Under the pieces are notes generated by a model that made no database searches, was not told the DNA's origin, and was given only the letters and a program-made list of their open reading frames with translations. Below are positions 1 to 9,120 of a stretch of 46,278 bases of DNA, piece by piece. Position 1 is the stretch's first letter; the number at the start of each line of letters is the position of its first letter. The stretch comes from Longimycelium tulufanense. GTDB lineage: Bacteria > Actinomycetota > Actinomycetes > Mycobacteriales > Pseudonocardiaceae. A program made the position numbers and the translations under genes. The stretch is taken from the NCBI RefSeq assembly GCF_014645795.1, contig NZ_BMMK01000011.1, forward strand, positions 1 to 46,278. The letters run 5' to 3'.

Positions 1-3000
1 TCGACTTCCACGGCACCGGCTACACCGTGGACGGCGCCTGCGCCTCCAGCCTGCTGGCGGTGATGACCGCCGCGCGGGCGCTGTGTACCGGCGAGTTGGA
101 CGTCGCGTTGGCCGGTGGTGTCGACCTCAGCCTGGATCCTCTGGAACTGGTGGGCTTTGCCCGGCTCGGCGCGTTGGCCGGCACCGAGATGCGGGTCTAT
201 GACGCTCACCCCACCGGCTTTCTGCCCGGTGAGGGATGCGGGGTGGTGGTGCTGGCCCGTGCGACCGACGCACACCGGCTGGGCCTGCGGGTCTATGCGT
301 ACCTGGCCGGCTGGGGCACCTCCTCCGACGGCTCGGGCGGGCTGACGCGCCCCGAGGTCGCCGGGCAGGCCGCCGCGTTGCGTCGGGCCTACCGCATGGC
401 GGCGATGGACCCCTCGGCCATCACCCTGGTGGAGGGCCACGGCACCGGTACCGCCGTGGGCGACCAGGTGGAACTGGCCGCGCTGGCCGAGGTACGCGGG
501 ACCACCGCGCCCCGTGCCGCCCTGGGCAGCATCAAGGCGAACATCGGCCACACCAAGGCCGCCGCGGGCGTTGCCGGGCTGATCAAGGCCGCACTCGCCG
601 TCCACCACCGCGTCCTTCCGCCCACCACCGGCTGCCAACAACCACACGAACTGCTGCTCCGGCCCGACACCCCACTCCGCGTGCTCGATGAGCCGCTGCC
701 CTGGGACGACCACGTTCCTGCGGCAGCGGTGTCCGCCATGGGATTCGGCGGTATCAACACCCACGTCGTGCTCACCGGCGCGCCAGCCGCCGCCCGCACC
801 ACCCTGCCCGCGACCGCGTGTCGGTGGGGACAGCGTCCGCCCGCGCACGACATCGTGCTGGTGGAGGCCGACAACGCCGTGGAACTGGCCGCACAGTTAC
901 GCGCCATCGCGGAGCAGGCTGGCGCTCTCAGCCTGGCGGAGCTCCACGATCTGGCCTGCACCCGGCACCGCACCGCCACCGGAACAGCCGCCGTCCGTGC
1001 AGCACTGGTCGCCGACCGCCCCGAGGAGCTGGAGCGGGTCGCCGCGGCCGCCGCGCGGCGGCTCCCCGACGTCGGCGAACGCCTCGTGCTCGACGATGCG
1101 GGCGGCTTCGTGCTCGCCCACGGTGCCGCACGCCCGGTGGGACTGCTGTTTCCCGGCCAGGCCGCGTCGGTGCGAGCGCGGCTGAGCGCGTGGGCTGGCC
1201 GGATGGATGTTCCCGATCCACCGCCCGACCTCGAGGTACGGGACGGTGACACCAATACCGCCGTCGCGCAGGCGGCGATCGTCCGTCAGTCCCTCGCCGG
1301 GCTCGCGTGGTTGCAGGCACTGGGCTGCGAGCCGGTGGCCGCGGTGGGACACAGCCTCGGTGAAATCACCGCCCTGGTGTGGTCGGGCGCGCTGGATCCC
1401 GAATCGGGGCTGCGGCTCGCCGCCGAACGTGGTCGCGTGATGGCTCGACATGGCGACCGCGACTCCACGATGGCCAATGTGGACGCTGACGCGAACCGGG
1501 TTGCCGACCTGGTGGCCGGTACGTGTGCCGTGGTGGCCGGCCGCAACGCGGCGGATCGGACCGTCGTGTCCGGCCCCACCGCGGACGTGCGTCGGGTACT
1601 GGCAAAGGCGGCGAAGGCTGGAATCCCGGCGACACCGCTCCCGGTGTCGCACGGGTTCCACAGCGCCGCGATGCACCCGGCCCGGGACCCGCTGCGCGCG
1701 GTGTTGGCCCGCACCCGGTTCGGGGCACCCGGGCAGGTGGTGATCTCCACCGTCACCGGGCGGCCGTTGTCCGCGTCGGACGACCTGCGCCAGCTTCTGG
1801 TCGACCAGCTCACCGAGCAGGTGCTGTTCACCGATGCCCTGACCGAGCTCGCGCACCGCTGCGAGCTGCTGGTGGAGGTCGGCCCCGGAACCATCCTCAC
1901 CGCCCTGGCCGCCCGGACCGCTCCCGACCTTCCCGCGGTGAGCCTGGACTGCGGTGGTTCGACCCGCCGACACGCCCTGGCCAGTGCGGCGCTCGCCGTG
2001 GCCGGTGGCGCGAGCCTGGAACCCTGGTTCGCCGGCCGTGCCTTCCGCCCACTACGGCTCACCGACCCGCTCGTCTTCCTCACCAGCCCCTGCCAGACGC
2101 GACCGGCCACCCGGTCCGAGCCGAACCCGGCCACCACACCCGTCGTGGCACCGGAACCAGTTCCCGAGGAGGTGGACTCGCCGGTGGCGGCACTGCGGGC
2201 ACATCTGGCCCGCACCCTCGAACTACCGCTCGCCTCGATCCAGGCGGACAACACGCTGCTCGGCGACCTGCACCTCAACTCCCTGCAGGTGGTCCAGACG
2301 GTGGCGGCCGTAGCGAACAGCCTGGGCAAGACGTCGCCGGCCACGCCCCTGCCACTTGGTGACGTCACGGTCCAGCAAGCGGCGGACGTGCTCGCCGAGC
2401 TACCGGATGCCGCGCCGGCGGAGGACTGCGCCCAGGTTCCCGGTGTCCGCGACTGGGTGGCCATTTTCGCTCACGGATGGAAGCCCTACACCAAGCGGGC
2501 CAACGAAAAACCCGCGAACTGGCGAATCGATGCACCCGACGGACACTGGCTGCACGGGCTCGCTCCGGCCCGGGAGGACAACGCTCCGGCCGGGCTCGTC
2601 GTAGCCCTCACCGGCAACGACCCCGTAACAGCCGCTGAGCTGCTCCGACGCATTGACGAGGCACGCCCGGACCGGCTGCTGGTGGTGCACGAAAAGCACC
2701 CCGCGGCGGTGGCCATCGGGCGTAGCGTGGCGGCGGAACAGGATTCGTGCGCAGTCACCGTGGTTCAGCTCCCACCGGACGCGCAGTTCACCCTGTTCGA
2801 TCTCGCGATCAACGAGGGCTACCTAGAACTCCGGATAACCCCCGATGGCACGATTGAAGAGGCCGTCACCGAGCACCGACCTCTCCGGAGCGGCACAGAG
2901 ATCCCACTCGGCCCCGGAGACGTCTGCCTGGTGACAGGCGGGGCACGAGGCATCAGCGCACACTCGGCGGCCGCGCTGGCCGAGCGAACCGGCTGCATTC

Positions 3001-4949
3001 CGGTGATTCTCGGCCGTTCCGCAGAGTCCGACGACCACGTCATGGTGGGAATGCGTGACCTGCGGGAAAAGGCGCTCGCCCATTACCGGCAGTGCGACGT
3101 CACGAACATCGAGGACGTGCGGGAGGCGATCACCTTCGCGAGAACCCTCGGGGAAGTCCGTGGCCTGCTGCACGGTGCCGGCGTGAACGAACCCCAGCGC
3201 ATGGGAACCGTCACGGATGTGTCCCTGCGTCGGACGCTCGCCCCGAAGGTCGACGGTCTGAGCACACTGCTCGGTGCGCTCGGCGATCAACTCCGGCTCG
3301 TCGTGGCATATGGCTCGGTTATTGGTCGGTGCGGTTTGGCCGGGCAGGCCGAGTACTGCGTCGCGAACGAGGTGATGCGCCTCGAACTGGAGCGGTGGGC
3401 AGCCGAACACCCCGAATGTCGAAGCCACGTACTGGAATGGTCGGTGTGGTCGGACATCGGGATGGGTGTCCGACTCGATGTGCTCGACAACCTCCGGCGG
3501 CTCGGTGTCCGGCCCATCACCCCGACGGAAGGGGTCACCGCCCTACTCGACATTCTCGGCGATCCCGAGGCACCGGTGACGCTCCTCGTCTCCTCACGCT
3601 ACCCGGCGAACCGGACCCTGCCGCTCACCGGGGCAGCGCATCCGCTTCTGCGGTTCGTCGAGCACACTCGCGTGTACACCCCGGGCGTTGAGGCGGTCAT
3701 CGATGTCGAGCTCTCCACCGGGACCGATCCCTACCTGATGGACCACCGCATCGATGACGTGGCGGTTCTGCCCGCCGTCATCGGGCTGGAAGCACTGGCA
3801 CAGGCAGACAGTGTTGTCGCGGGCGAACGTGATGCGTGGGCATTCGCGGACGTGGACCTGCGCGCCCCGGTCACCGTGCCCGACCGAGCTCCGCGCACGC
3901 TGCGGTTAGCCGTGCTGCGGACCGGGGCACAGGATGTCGACGCGGTGCTGCGCGACGACTCCGACCGGTTCGCCTCGGACCACTTCTCCGCCCGGATCGG
4001 CCTCGCCGGGCGACCACCCACCCGGACGGAACCCCGTCTCCCCACGCCACCCCCTCGCACCGTCGACCACCCGTACTACGAGTCGATCTTTTTCCACAGT
4101 GGACGTTTCCGTCGTGTACTGAACTACGAGACCCTGACCGCATTCCGTGTCAGGGCACGGGTCGAGGCACGGCAGGAGCCGTGGTTCTCCGACTTTCACG
4201 AGCCACGGCTGCTCCTCGGCGATCCCGGAGCCCACGATGCTGCGATCCACGCCCTACTGGTGTGCGTGCCACACCGCAGGGCACTGCCGGTGAGTGCGGA
4301 ACGAGTGACGATATGGCGCAAGCCGAACGGCATTCTCACCGTTGAAGCGGTGGAGCACAGCCACACCTCGGACGACTACCTCTTCGACGTCGACGTCCGC
4401 GGGCCGGATGGCGAACCCGTGGCACGGTGGGAGGGCCTGCGACTTCGCGCCGTCGGCGCCGCTCCCAAGACCGTGCCGCTACCGGCAGAACTCGTCGGAC
4501 CCCTGTTGAGTCGCCGGCTGATCGAATGCAGCGTCGCCGACCACGTCGAGCTGGTCGTCACGCACAGCGCCGATGAATCGGACGACTCGCAACACCTGTC
4601 CGGACATGTGCTGCGAGTGCTCGGCGAACCAACCGTGGGAATCAACTGGGAGGGCGTTGACGGAAGTCGCGCGTGGCCGGTGTTGTTGGGTGACCACGGA
4701 TGGCAACTCGCCCAGGAACTTGCGGACAAGGCGGACGAGGCCGGGGCCGAGTCGGCGTCCCGGGTTCACACCGCCCGAACTGCTCTCGGCACGCTCGGGT
4801 TCGACCCGAAACTGCCGCTGCAGATCGACCAGGTGGCCGAGGACGGCGTGGTCGTCCTGCGTGGTAGACATACGCAGGTCCTCACCGCGCGCCTGCGCCT
4901 GGACCTCGTTCCGGAACCGGTCACCGTCTCGATCGCCGGCCGGGGGTGA
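1..4949 (+). CDS. Enediyne-type iterative polyketide synthase (PksE), 5' truncated by window edge
   Basis: The open frame runs in from the window edge (first full codon at base 3), so the N-terminal ~200 residues of the KS are missing. Order seen: KS with the enediyne-style active site DGACASS (Cys codon 39-41) and His codons at 438 (GHGTGT) and 549 (NIGHTK); AT with GHSLGE (Ser codon 1353); ACP with HLNSLQ (Ser codon 2280); KR with VTGGARGIS near 2934 and the YGS...AEYCVAN catalytic region near 3310-3375; DH with DHRIDDVAVLP near 3740; and a C-terminal PPTase-like tail from about 4465. Known family role: iterative synthesis of the linear polyene precursor of enediyne cores from malonyl units. 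The tail looks catalytically dead: the usual GxDxE is VGINWE and the WxxxE...K region is HTARTALGT. TTA codons lie at 897 and 3906. The stop is 3 bases before the TE gene, so the two are coupled. Enediyne type is confident; the product is not predictable. Confidence 0.93.
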   Translation, partial: DFHGTGYTVDGACASSLLAVMTAARALCTGELDVALAGGVDLSLDPLELVGFARLGALAGTEMRVYDAHPTGFLPGEGCGVVVLARATDAHRLGLRVYAYLAGWGTSSDGSGGLTRPEVAGQAAALRRAYRMAAMDPSAITLVEGHGTGTAVGDQVELAALAEVRGTTAPRAALGSIKANIGHTKAAAGVAGLIKAALAVHHRVLPPTTGCQQPHELLLRPDTPLRVLDEPLPWDDHVPAAAVSAMGFGGINTHVVLTGAPAAARTTLPATACRWGQRPPAHDIVLVEADNAVELAAQLRAIAEQAGALSLAELHDLACTRHRTATGTAAVRAALVADRPEELERVAAAAARRLPDVGERLVLDDAGGFVLAHGAARPVGLLFPGQAASVRARLSAWAGRMDVPDPPPDLEVRDGDTNTAVAQAAIVRQSLAGLAWLQALGCEPVAAVGHSLGEITALVWSGALDPESGLRLAAERGRVMARHGDRDSTMANVDADANRVADLVAGTCAVVAGRNAADRTVVSGPTADVRRVLAKAAKAGIPATPLPVSHGFHSAAMHPARDPLRAVLARTRFGAPGQVVISTVTGRPLSASDDLRQLLVDQLTEQVLFTDALTELAHRCELLVEVGPGTILTALAARTAPDLPAVSLDCGGSTRRHALASAALAVAGGASLEPWFAGRAFRPLRLTDPLVFLTSPCQTRPATRSEPNPATTPVVAPEPVPEEVDSPVAALRAHLARTLELPLASIQADNTLLGDLHLNSLQVVQTVAAVANSLGKTSPATPLPLGDVTVQQAADVLAELPDAAPAEDCAQVPGVRDWVAIFAHGWKPYTKRANEKPANWRIDAPDGHWLHGLAPAREDNAPAGLVVALTGNDPVTAAELLRRIDEARPDRLLVVHEKHPAAVAIGRSVAAEQDSCAVTVVQLPPDAQFTLFDLAINEGYLELRITPDGTIEEAVTEHRPLRSGTEIPLGPGDVCLVTGGARGISAHSAAALAERTGCIPVILGRSAESDDHVMVGMRDLREKALAHYRQCDVTNIEDVREAITFARTLGEVRGLLHGAGVNEPQRMGTVTDVSLRRTLAPKVDGLSTLLGALGDQLRLVVAYGSVIGRCGLAGQAEYCVANEVMRLELERWAAEHPECRSHVLEWSVWSDIGMGVRLDVLDNLRRLGVRPITPTEGVTALLDILGDPEAPVTLLVSSRYPANRTLPLTGAAHPLLRFVEHTRVYTPGVEAVIDVELSTGTDPYLMDHRIDDVAVLPAVIGLEALAQADSVVAGERDAWAFADVDLRAPVTVPDRAPRTLRLAVLRTGAQDVDAVLRDDSDRFASDHFSARIGLAGRPPTRTEPRLPTPPPRTVDHPYYESIFFHSGRFRRVLNYETLTAFRVRARVEARQEPWFSDFHEPRLLLGDPGAHDAAIHALLVCVPHRRALPVSAERVTIWRKPNGILTVEAVEHSHTSDDYLFDVDVRGPDGEPVARWEGLRLRAVGAAPKTVPLPAELVGPLLSRRLIECSVADHVELVVTHSADESDDSQHLSGHVLRVLGEPTVGINWEGVDGSRAWPVLLGDHGWQLAQELADKADEAGAESASRVHTARTALGTLGFDPKLPLQIDQVAEDGVVVLRGRHTQVLTARLRLDLVPEPVTVSIAGRG

Positions 4950-4952
4950 GTC

Positions 4953-5363
4953 ATGCGTGTTTATCGCCACCGGCACGTCGTCACGTTCGCGGAGACCAAT
5001 CTCGTCGGAAACGTCTACTTCGCGCATTACCTGCACTGGCAGGGCGAGTGCCGGGAACGGTTCCTCGCCGAGCACGCCCCCGGTGTGCTCGACGCGGTGC
5101 GGACCGGCACCCTCGCCCTGGCCACCGTGTCGTGCTCGATGAGCTACTACGCCGAGTGTTTCGCCCTGGACCAGGTCGAGGTCGTCATGACGCTGCGGGC
5201 CCGAGGTGCCGGCCGGATCGCCATGGACTTCGAGTTTCTGCGCAACGACCAAGTCGTGGCACGTGGTGATCAGGTGGTTGCCTGCCTTCGAAGGGACAAT
5301 GGGGTCGCCCGACTGATAGCGATCCCACAGGAGCTGGACGCCGCACTGTCAGCGTTCGCCTGA
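4953..5363 (+). CDS. Enediyne-type hotdog thioesterase (TEBC/E10 family)
   Basis: A 136-residue protein with the single hotdog fold expected of SgcE10/CalE7/DynE7-type enzymes. These hydrolyse the polyene from the enediyne PKS ACP. The N-terminal signature FAETNLVGNVYFAHYL followed by WQGECRERFL is the family hallmark and holds the substrate-channel and catalytic loop. The ATG at 4953 lies three bases after the PksE stop and uses GGGGGTGAG inside the end of PksE as ribosome site, so the pair is translationally coupled. PksE plus this TE is the core pair found in enediyne clusters, which supports both calls. Length is normal for the family (about 135-150 residues). Confidence 0.93.
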   Translation: MRVYRHRHVVTFAETNLVGNVYFAHYLHWQGECRERFLAEHAPGVLDAVRTGTLALATVSCSMSYYAECFALDQVEVVMTLRARGAGRIAMDFEFLRNDQVVARGDQVVACLRRDNGVARLIAIPQELDAALSAFA

Positions 5364-5398
5364 GCACCCTTGCGGCGCTCCCGCGGCCGAGGAGGACC

Positions 5399-6898
5399 AT
5401 GACCACCCTCGCTACGCCCGGCCTGGCCACCAGGATCACTTGGGTCGGCACACTCCTCGCGACCGGCGCCGCGCTCTTCGGTTTCATCCGCGAACTGTTG
5501 ATGGCTGGCACGAGTATCTCCGACCACCACGCGATGTCATCGGCCACGAACCCACTGCACGGCATGCCGCTGGCCGACATGCCCGAGATGGTCGTGGCAG
5601 TGGCTGGAGTTCTGCTGGCACTCGTGGGTGGTGTGGCCGCGCAGGCGACCGGGCAGAGTGCCGTTGCACGATCCGGCTGGCAGCCGACGACCCGCGGTGC
5701 CCGGATCCTGGTGATCACCCTTCTGGCCGCGGCACTGACGATCGACGTCAGCAAAACCTCGACGCTCGGCTTCGTTATTCCGGGCATGCGGCAGGAATAC
5801 GGGCTGGAGCCGCGCACTGCTTCCCTGCTAGCGGTTGCCGGGCTCACCGGAACCGCGACCGGCGCCCTGCTGTTCGGTGTACTCGCCGACCGACTCGGCC
5901 GCCGTCATGCCTACCTCATCGCGACTCTCGGCTTCACCGTGACGAGCATGTGCGGCTCGATGACCACCTTCACGGGCAATGTGGTGATGTGCCTGCTGAT
6001 GGGCGTCTCGGTCGGAGGACTCGCGCCACTGCTCATCACCATGCTTGGCGAGTTCTCCGGCAACTCCGCCCGCGGTCCACTCACCACCGCGCTCTCGGTG
6101 GTCGCCACCGCCGTCGGCTACCTCGTTGCGGCGGGATCCGCGCTCTGGCTGGAGCCCATCTACGGCTGGCGGATCATGTGGCTCATCGGTGCACCTACCG
6201 GGGCGCTCCTCGTCCTGGCCACACCCCTGGTTCCGCAGCACTGCGTTACTCCCCCCGCGCCTGTGGCGAACCCGGCGCACATCGCCAGCCAACGGGCATT
6301 GAGCACCCCGGTTCAATGCGCTTACGCCATGCTCATCGGCGTGGTCACCTTCGGATTGACCACCTGGTTACCCACGATCGCGCGTGCCGGTGGGGTCTCG
6401 GCCGGTACAGCTAACCTCCTGCTCACCACGGCCGCGCTGGCGATGGTGCCGTTCGCGGTTCTCCTCGCGTTCACCTACCTCCGGCTCGGCCCGGTGGCAC
6501 TGGCGGCGGGGCTCGCCTCGGCAACGGCCCTGGTCCTGCTCCTGCTGGCCGGGTCCGGTGCCGCCGCCCACCACGGTTGGCTGTGCGCGGTCGCGCTGCT
6601 CGCCGCGTTGTTCTCGGTCAACACCATGGCCGCCGTGTTCCTTCCCATCGCTGCCGATCTCGCGGATCCGGCACGACGCGGCCGCGTCACCGGCACCGTG
6701 TCCTTCTTCAACCGGCTCGGCGGACTGACCGGCCCCATCCTCCTGGCCGGCCTCGTTGCCTCGGTCACCGATGTCCTGGTCGCGATCGCCGCGCTGGCGA
6801 CGGCATGTGCGGTGGCGTCCGCCGTGATTGGACGTCGGTACCGGGCGGCCGCACGGATGGCCGTACCGGCTACTCCAAACAGCAGTACCAACCAGTAG
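5399..6898 (+). CDS. MFS transporter, probable product exporter
   Basis: A 499-residue multi-membrane protein. The main body (from about residue 100) has the MFS signature between TM2 and TM3, GVLADRLGRRHAY, and around ten further hydrophobic stretches. Before it sit two extra hydrophobic segments flanking a short His/Met-rich loop (about residues 40-65, with HHAM, LHGM and ADMPEM), giving a probable 14-segment topology. The start ATG has GAGGAGG a few bases upstream and follows the TE stop by 35 bases, so it is most likely the third gene of the PksE-TE operon. Export of the enediyne-type product or an intermediate is the natural inference from context. A TTA codon occurs at 6368. Substrate is unknown. 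Confidence 0.85.
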   Translation: MTTLATPGLATRITWVGTLLATGAALFGFIRELLMAGTSISDHHAMSSATNPLHGMPLADMPEMVVAVAGVLLALVGGVAAQATGQSAVARSGWQPTTRGARILVITLLAAALTIDVSKTSTLGFVIPGMRQEYGLEPRTASLLAVAGLTGTATGALLFGVLADRLGRRHAYLIATLGFTVTSMCGSMTTFTGNVVMCLLMGVSVGGLAPLLITMLGEFSGNSARGPLTTALSVVATAVGYLVAAGSALWLEPIYGWRIMWLIGAPTGALLVLATPLVPQHCVTPPAPVANPAHIASQRALSTPVQCAYAMLIGVVTFGLTTWLPTIARAGGVSAGTANLLLTTAALAMVPFAVLLAFTYLRLGPVALAAGLASATALVLLLLAGSGAAAHHGWLCAVALLAALFSVNTMAAVFLPIAADLADPARRGRVTGTVSFFNRLGGLTGPILLAGLVASVTDVLVAIAALATACAVASAVIGRRYRAAARMAVPATPNSSTNQ

Positions 6899-7000
6899 CC
6901 AGCCACCGTGACGCAAGCCTCGTGATCGGGTGTGGATGCGGTTCACGCCGTGCGTTTTACTATGTGACGGAACAGTGATCACGGTCATGGATGAGGCGCG

Positions 7001-7672
7001 ATGGCCGACAAGCGGTACTACGGGCAGTTCTGCGGGCTCGCCGCCGCGCTGGACGTGGTGGGTGAACGGTGGACGCTGCTGATCGTGCGCGAACTGTTGC
7101 TCGGCCCAGCACGGTTCAGCGAGATGATGGAGAACCTCCCGGGGATCGGGCCGAACCTGCTGTCCGAACGGCTACGCGCGTTGACCGAGCAGGGAGTCGT
7201 CACGAGCGCACCGGTTCCCGGGGACGGCCGTGGTAAGCAGTACCGGCTGACCCCGCTCGGCGAGCAGCTACGCGGCCCCGTGCTGAACCTCGCCCGCTGG
7301 GGGATGGGTTTCCTCACCGAGGACACCGTCGGCACCAGCCGCGCCACCTGGGGATTCCTGGCTGTCCAGGCGATGATCCGGCAGAGCGAGGTACCCGAGG
7401 TCGACGAGACTTACGAGTTCGTCGTGGGCGGCGAGATCTTCCACATCGCCGTGCGGGACGGCGTCGCGCACGCCAGGCGCGGTCATGGCACCGACCCGGT
7501 ACTGGTGATCGACACCGACACCGACACGTTCATCCGCGTGGGAGCCGAGCTGCTCAGCCCCTTCGAGGCATTGGCCACCGGCAAGCTCGCCATATCCGGC
7601 GACCACGAGGCGGTGCAGCGCTGCAGCCGGCTGTTGGGGCTGGCCGAACGGCGGACCCGCCCGGTCGGCTGA
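7001..7672 (+). CDS. HxlR-family winged-helix regulator with C-terminal SCP2-like domain
   Basis: A 223-residue protein. Residues 1-105 form an HxlR winged helix: the conserved cysteine in FCGLAAAL, the segment ERWTLLIVRELLLGPARFSEM, the recognition region LLSERLRAL, and the wing GKQYRLTPLGE. Residues 115-220 resemble the sterol-carrier-like ligand domain often found fused to HxlR proteins (TYEFVVGGEIFHIAVRDG...). The ATG at 7001 follows TGAGGCGCG. It lies 102 bases after the MFS gene and likely controls that exporter or the following operon. The conserved cysteine could sense redox or thiol-reactive ligands; that is inference. Confidence 0.85.
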   Translation: MADKRYYGQFCGLAAALDVVGERWTLLIVRELLLGPARFSEMMENLPGIGPNLLSERLRALTEQGVVTSAPVPGDGRGKQYRLTPLGEQLRGPVLNLARWGMGFLTEDTVGTSRATWGFLAVQAMIRQSEVPEVDETYEFVVGGEIFHIAVRDGVAHARRGHGTDPVLVIDTDTDTFIRVGAELLSPFEALATGKLAISGDHEAVQRCSRLLGLAERRTRPVG

Positions 7673-7766
7673 GCGGTGGCGCGGCAACCTCAAAGAAGCT
7701 GGTCCTGGCACACACCACTACTTTCTCGTATACCGATCCATCTGGATGCGGGGAGGACGTGCCAGT

Positions 7767-9086
7767 ATGGCTATTGATCTTTGTAACAAGTCGCCCGCCG
7801 GCCTTGCCGAGCGCGATCCGGGGTCGTGGGAGCACGCGGTCGACGAGCCCGCGTTGCTGGAGGACCTCGGCTCGGAACAGCGGGACGCGTTGAACTTCGC
7901 GTACCGCACCACACTCAGCAACGTGGACCCCCGGTTCGTCGCGGGCGATCCGGCGGCCTGGTCCAGCGACTTCGGCTACGCCCTGGACAAGGTTGCCATC
8001 CGGCTGGACAACCGGCCGAACGACGTGCTGCGGGCGCAGGCGCTCAACCATCCGGACCCGGTGCTGCGGGAACAGGCGTTGTTCGAGTACGCCGACCGGG
8101 ACCACTCCGACGCCATCGAGCTGCTGGTACAGGCCGCACGACAAGACTCGAACCGCGAGCTGCGATGGGACGCGTTGTGGGCGATCGAGAAGCTGGGTGG
8201 GCCCGAGGCCATCACCGCGCTGCGGAAGTTCCTCGCCGACGACGACCCGGAGATCGCCGAGTGGGCCAAGCTGTTCATCAGCGAGCTGCAGACCGGTGAC
8301 CCCGCGTTCGACGCCCGGACCGGGCGCCACACGCCGGGCCGGACCTTCGACGAGACCATCTACCTGCTGATCCACTGCGACCTGTACGTGCGGTTGGACG
8401 ACTCCAACCAACACTGGGGCAAGATCTCGCTGTCGCCACAGGGGCTCGCCCGCATCTACGGCCAGGCCCACGCCTGTCCCAACGTGGCCACCCGCGAGAA
8501 GCAGCTCGTGATCGCCAAGACGATCTCCGGCCTGCACGCCGACGGCTCGCCGCACTGCGACAACTACCTTTTCCGCGGGTTCACCGACCGCACGCGCCGG
8601 GATCGCGGCAACTTCTTCTTCGAGTCGCTGGTACCCAGGACGTTCTTCAAGTCCGGGCACGCCGACGACCCGAGCCAGGGCGTGCGACAGGCCAACATCG
8701 GCTTCGCCCGCTACGGCACGTGGCACCTCGAGCCGGCCTTCCAGGTGCACAACGAGCCCGCCATCCGCTACGTGCGCGGCCGGTTCCAGGGCTGGGGATA
8801 CCTCAACCTGGCCCGGATCGCCGGGAAGCCGCTGGAAGAGGTCCTCACCCCGGGCAACGGCGTGCTGTCGACGTTGCACGACCCCGAGGTGGGCCCGATG
8901 ACCAACGCGTTCATCCTGGGCACCTTCAAGGGCAAGCTCAACGACTGGGACGGGGACGGCGTCATCGACCTCAACTCGCGCGACGTCTACTCCACGGTGG
9001 ACGGCGAGATCGACTCCGACCAGGACGGCGTGCCCGACGAGCCCGGCCTGACCTGCTGCGACTACCGGACCCAGGCGTTGATCTGA
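7767..9086 (+). CDS. Uncharacterised HEAT-repeat protein with C-terminal calcium-binding-type loops
   Basis: A 439-residue protein. Residues ~75-185 are a run of HEAT-like helical repeats (for example LRAQALNHPDPVLREQALFEYA, RWDALWAIEKLGGPEAITAL and LRKFLADDDPEIAEWA). The middle (190-380) is a compact domain rich in His, Cys, Trp and Tyr that I do not recognise. Near residue 392 is DWDGDGVIDLN and near 415 DSDQDGVPDEPG. Both resemble EF-hand, dockerin or thrombospondin-3 calcium loops. No signal peptide is seen, so if calcium binds it does so on a cytoplasmic protein. An upstream in-frame ATG at 7746 exists, but GGGGAGG lies inside it, so 7767 is preferred. It forms an operon with the next gene (34-base gap). 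Its presence beside enediyne genes suggests a tailoring, scaffold or protection role; no function is established. Confidence 0.75.
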   Translation: MAIDLCNKSPAGLAERDPGSWEHAVDEPALLEDLGSEQRDALNFAYRTTLSNVDPRFVAGDPAAWSSDFGYALDKVAIRLDNRPNDVLRAQALNHPDPVLREQALFEYADRDHSDAIELLVQAARQDSNRELRWDALWAIEKLGGPEAITALRKFLADDDPEIAEWAKLFISELQTGDPAFDARTGRHTPGRTFDETIYLLIHCDLYVRLDDSNQHWGKISLSPQGLARIYGQAHACPNVATREKQLVIAKTISGLHADGSPHCDNYLFRGFTDRTRRDRGNFFFESLVPRTFFKSGHADDPSQGVRQANIGFARYGTWHLEPAFQVHNEPAIRYVRGRFQGWGYLNLARIAGKPLEEVLTPGNGVLSTLHDPEVGPMTNAFILGTFKGKLNDWDGDGVIDLNSRDVYSTVDGEIDSDQDGVPDEPGLTCCDYRTQALI

Positions 9087-9120
9087 CCCGCTGGCCAGCC
9101 GTACGACCGAAGGGAAGACC

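Noticed and set aside
389-1973. Long minus-strand open frames opposite the enediyne PKS
   Set aside because: They are antisense shadows of GC-rich coding DNA; translation is Arg/Ser/Ala-rich with no domain, while the plus strand shows continuous KS-AT motifs.
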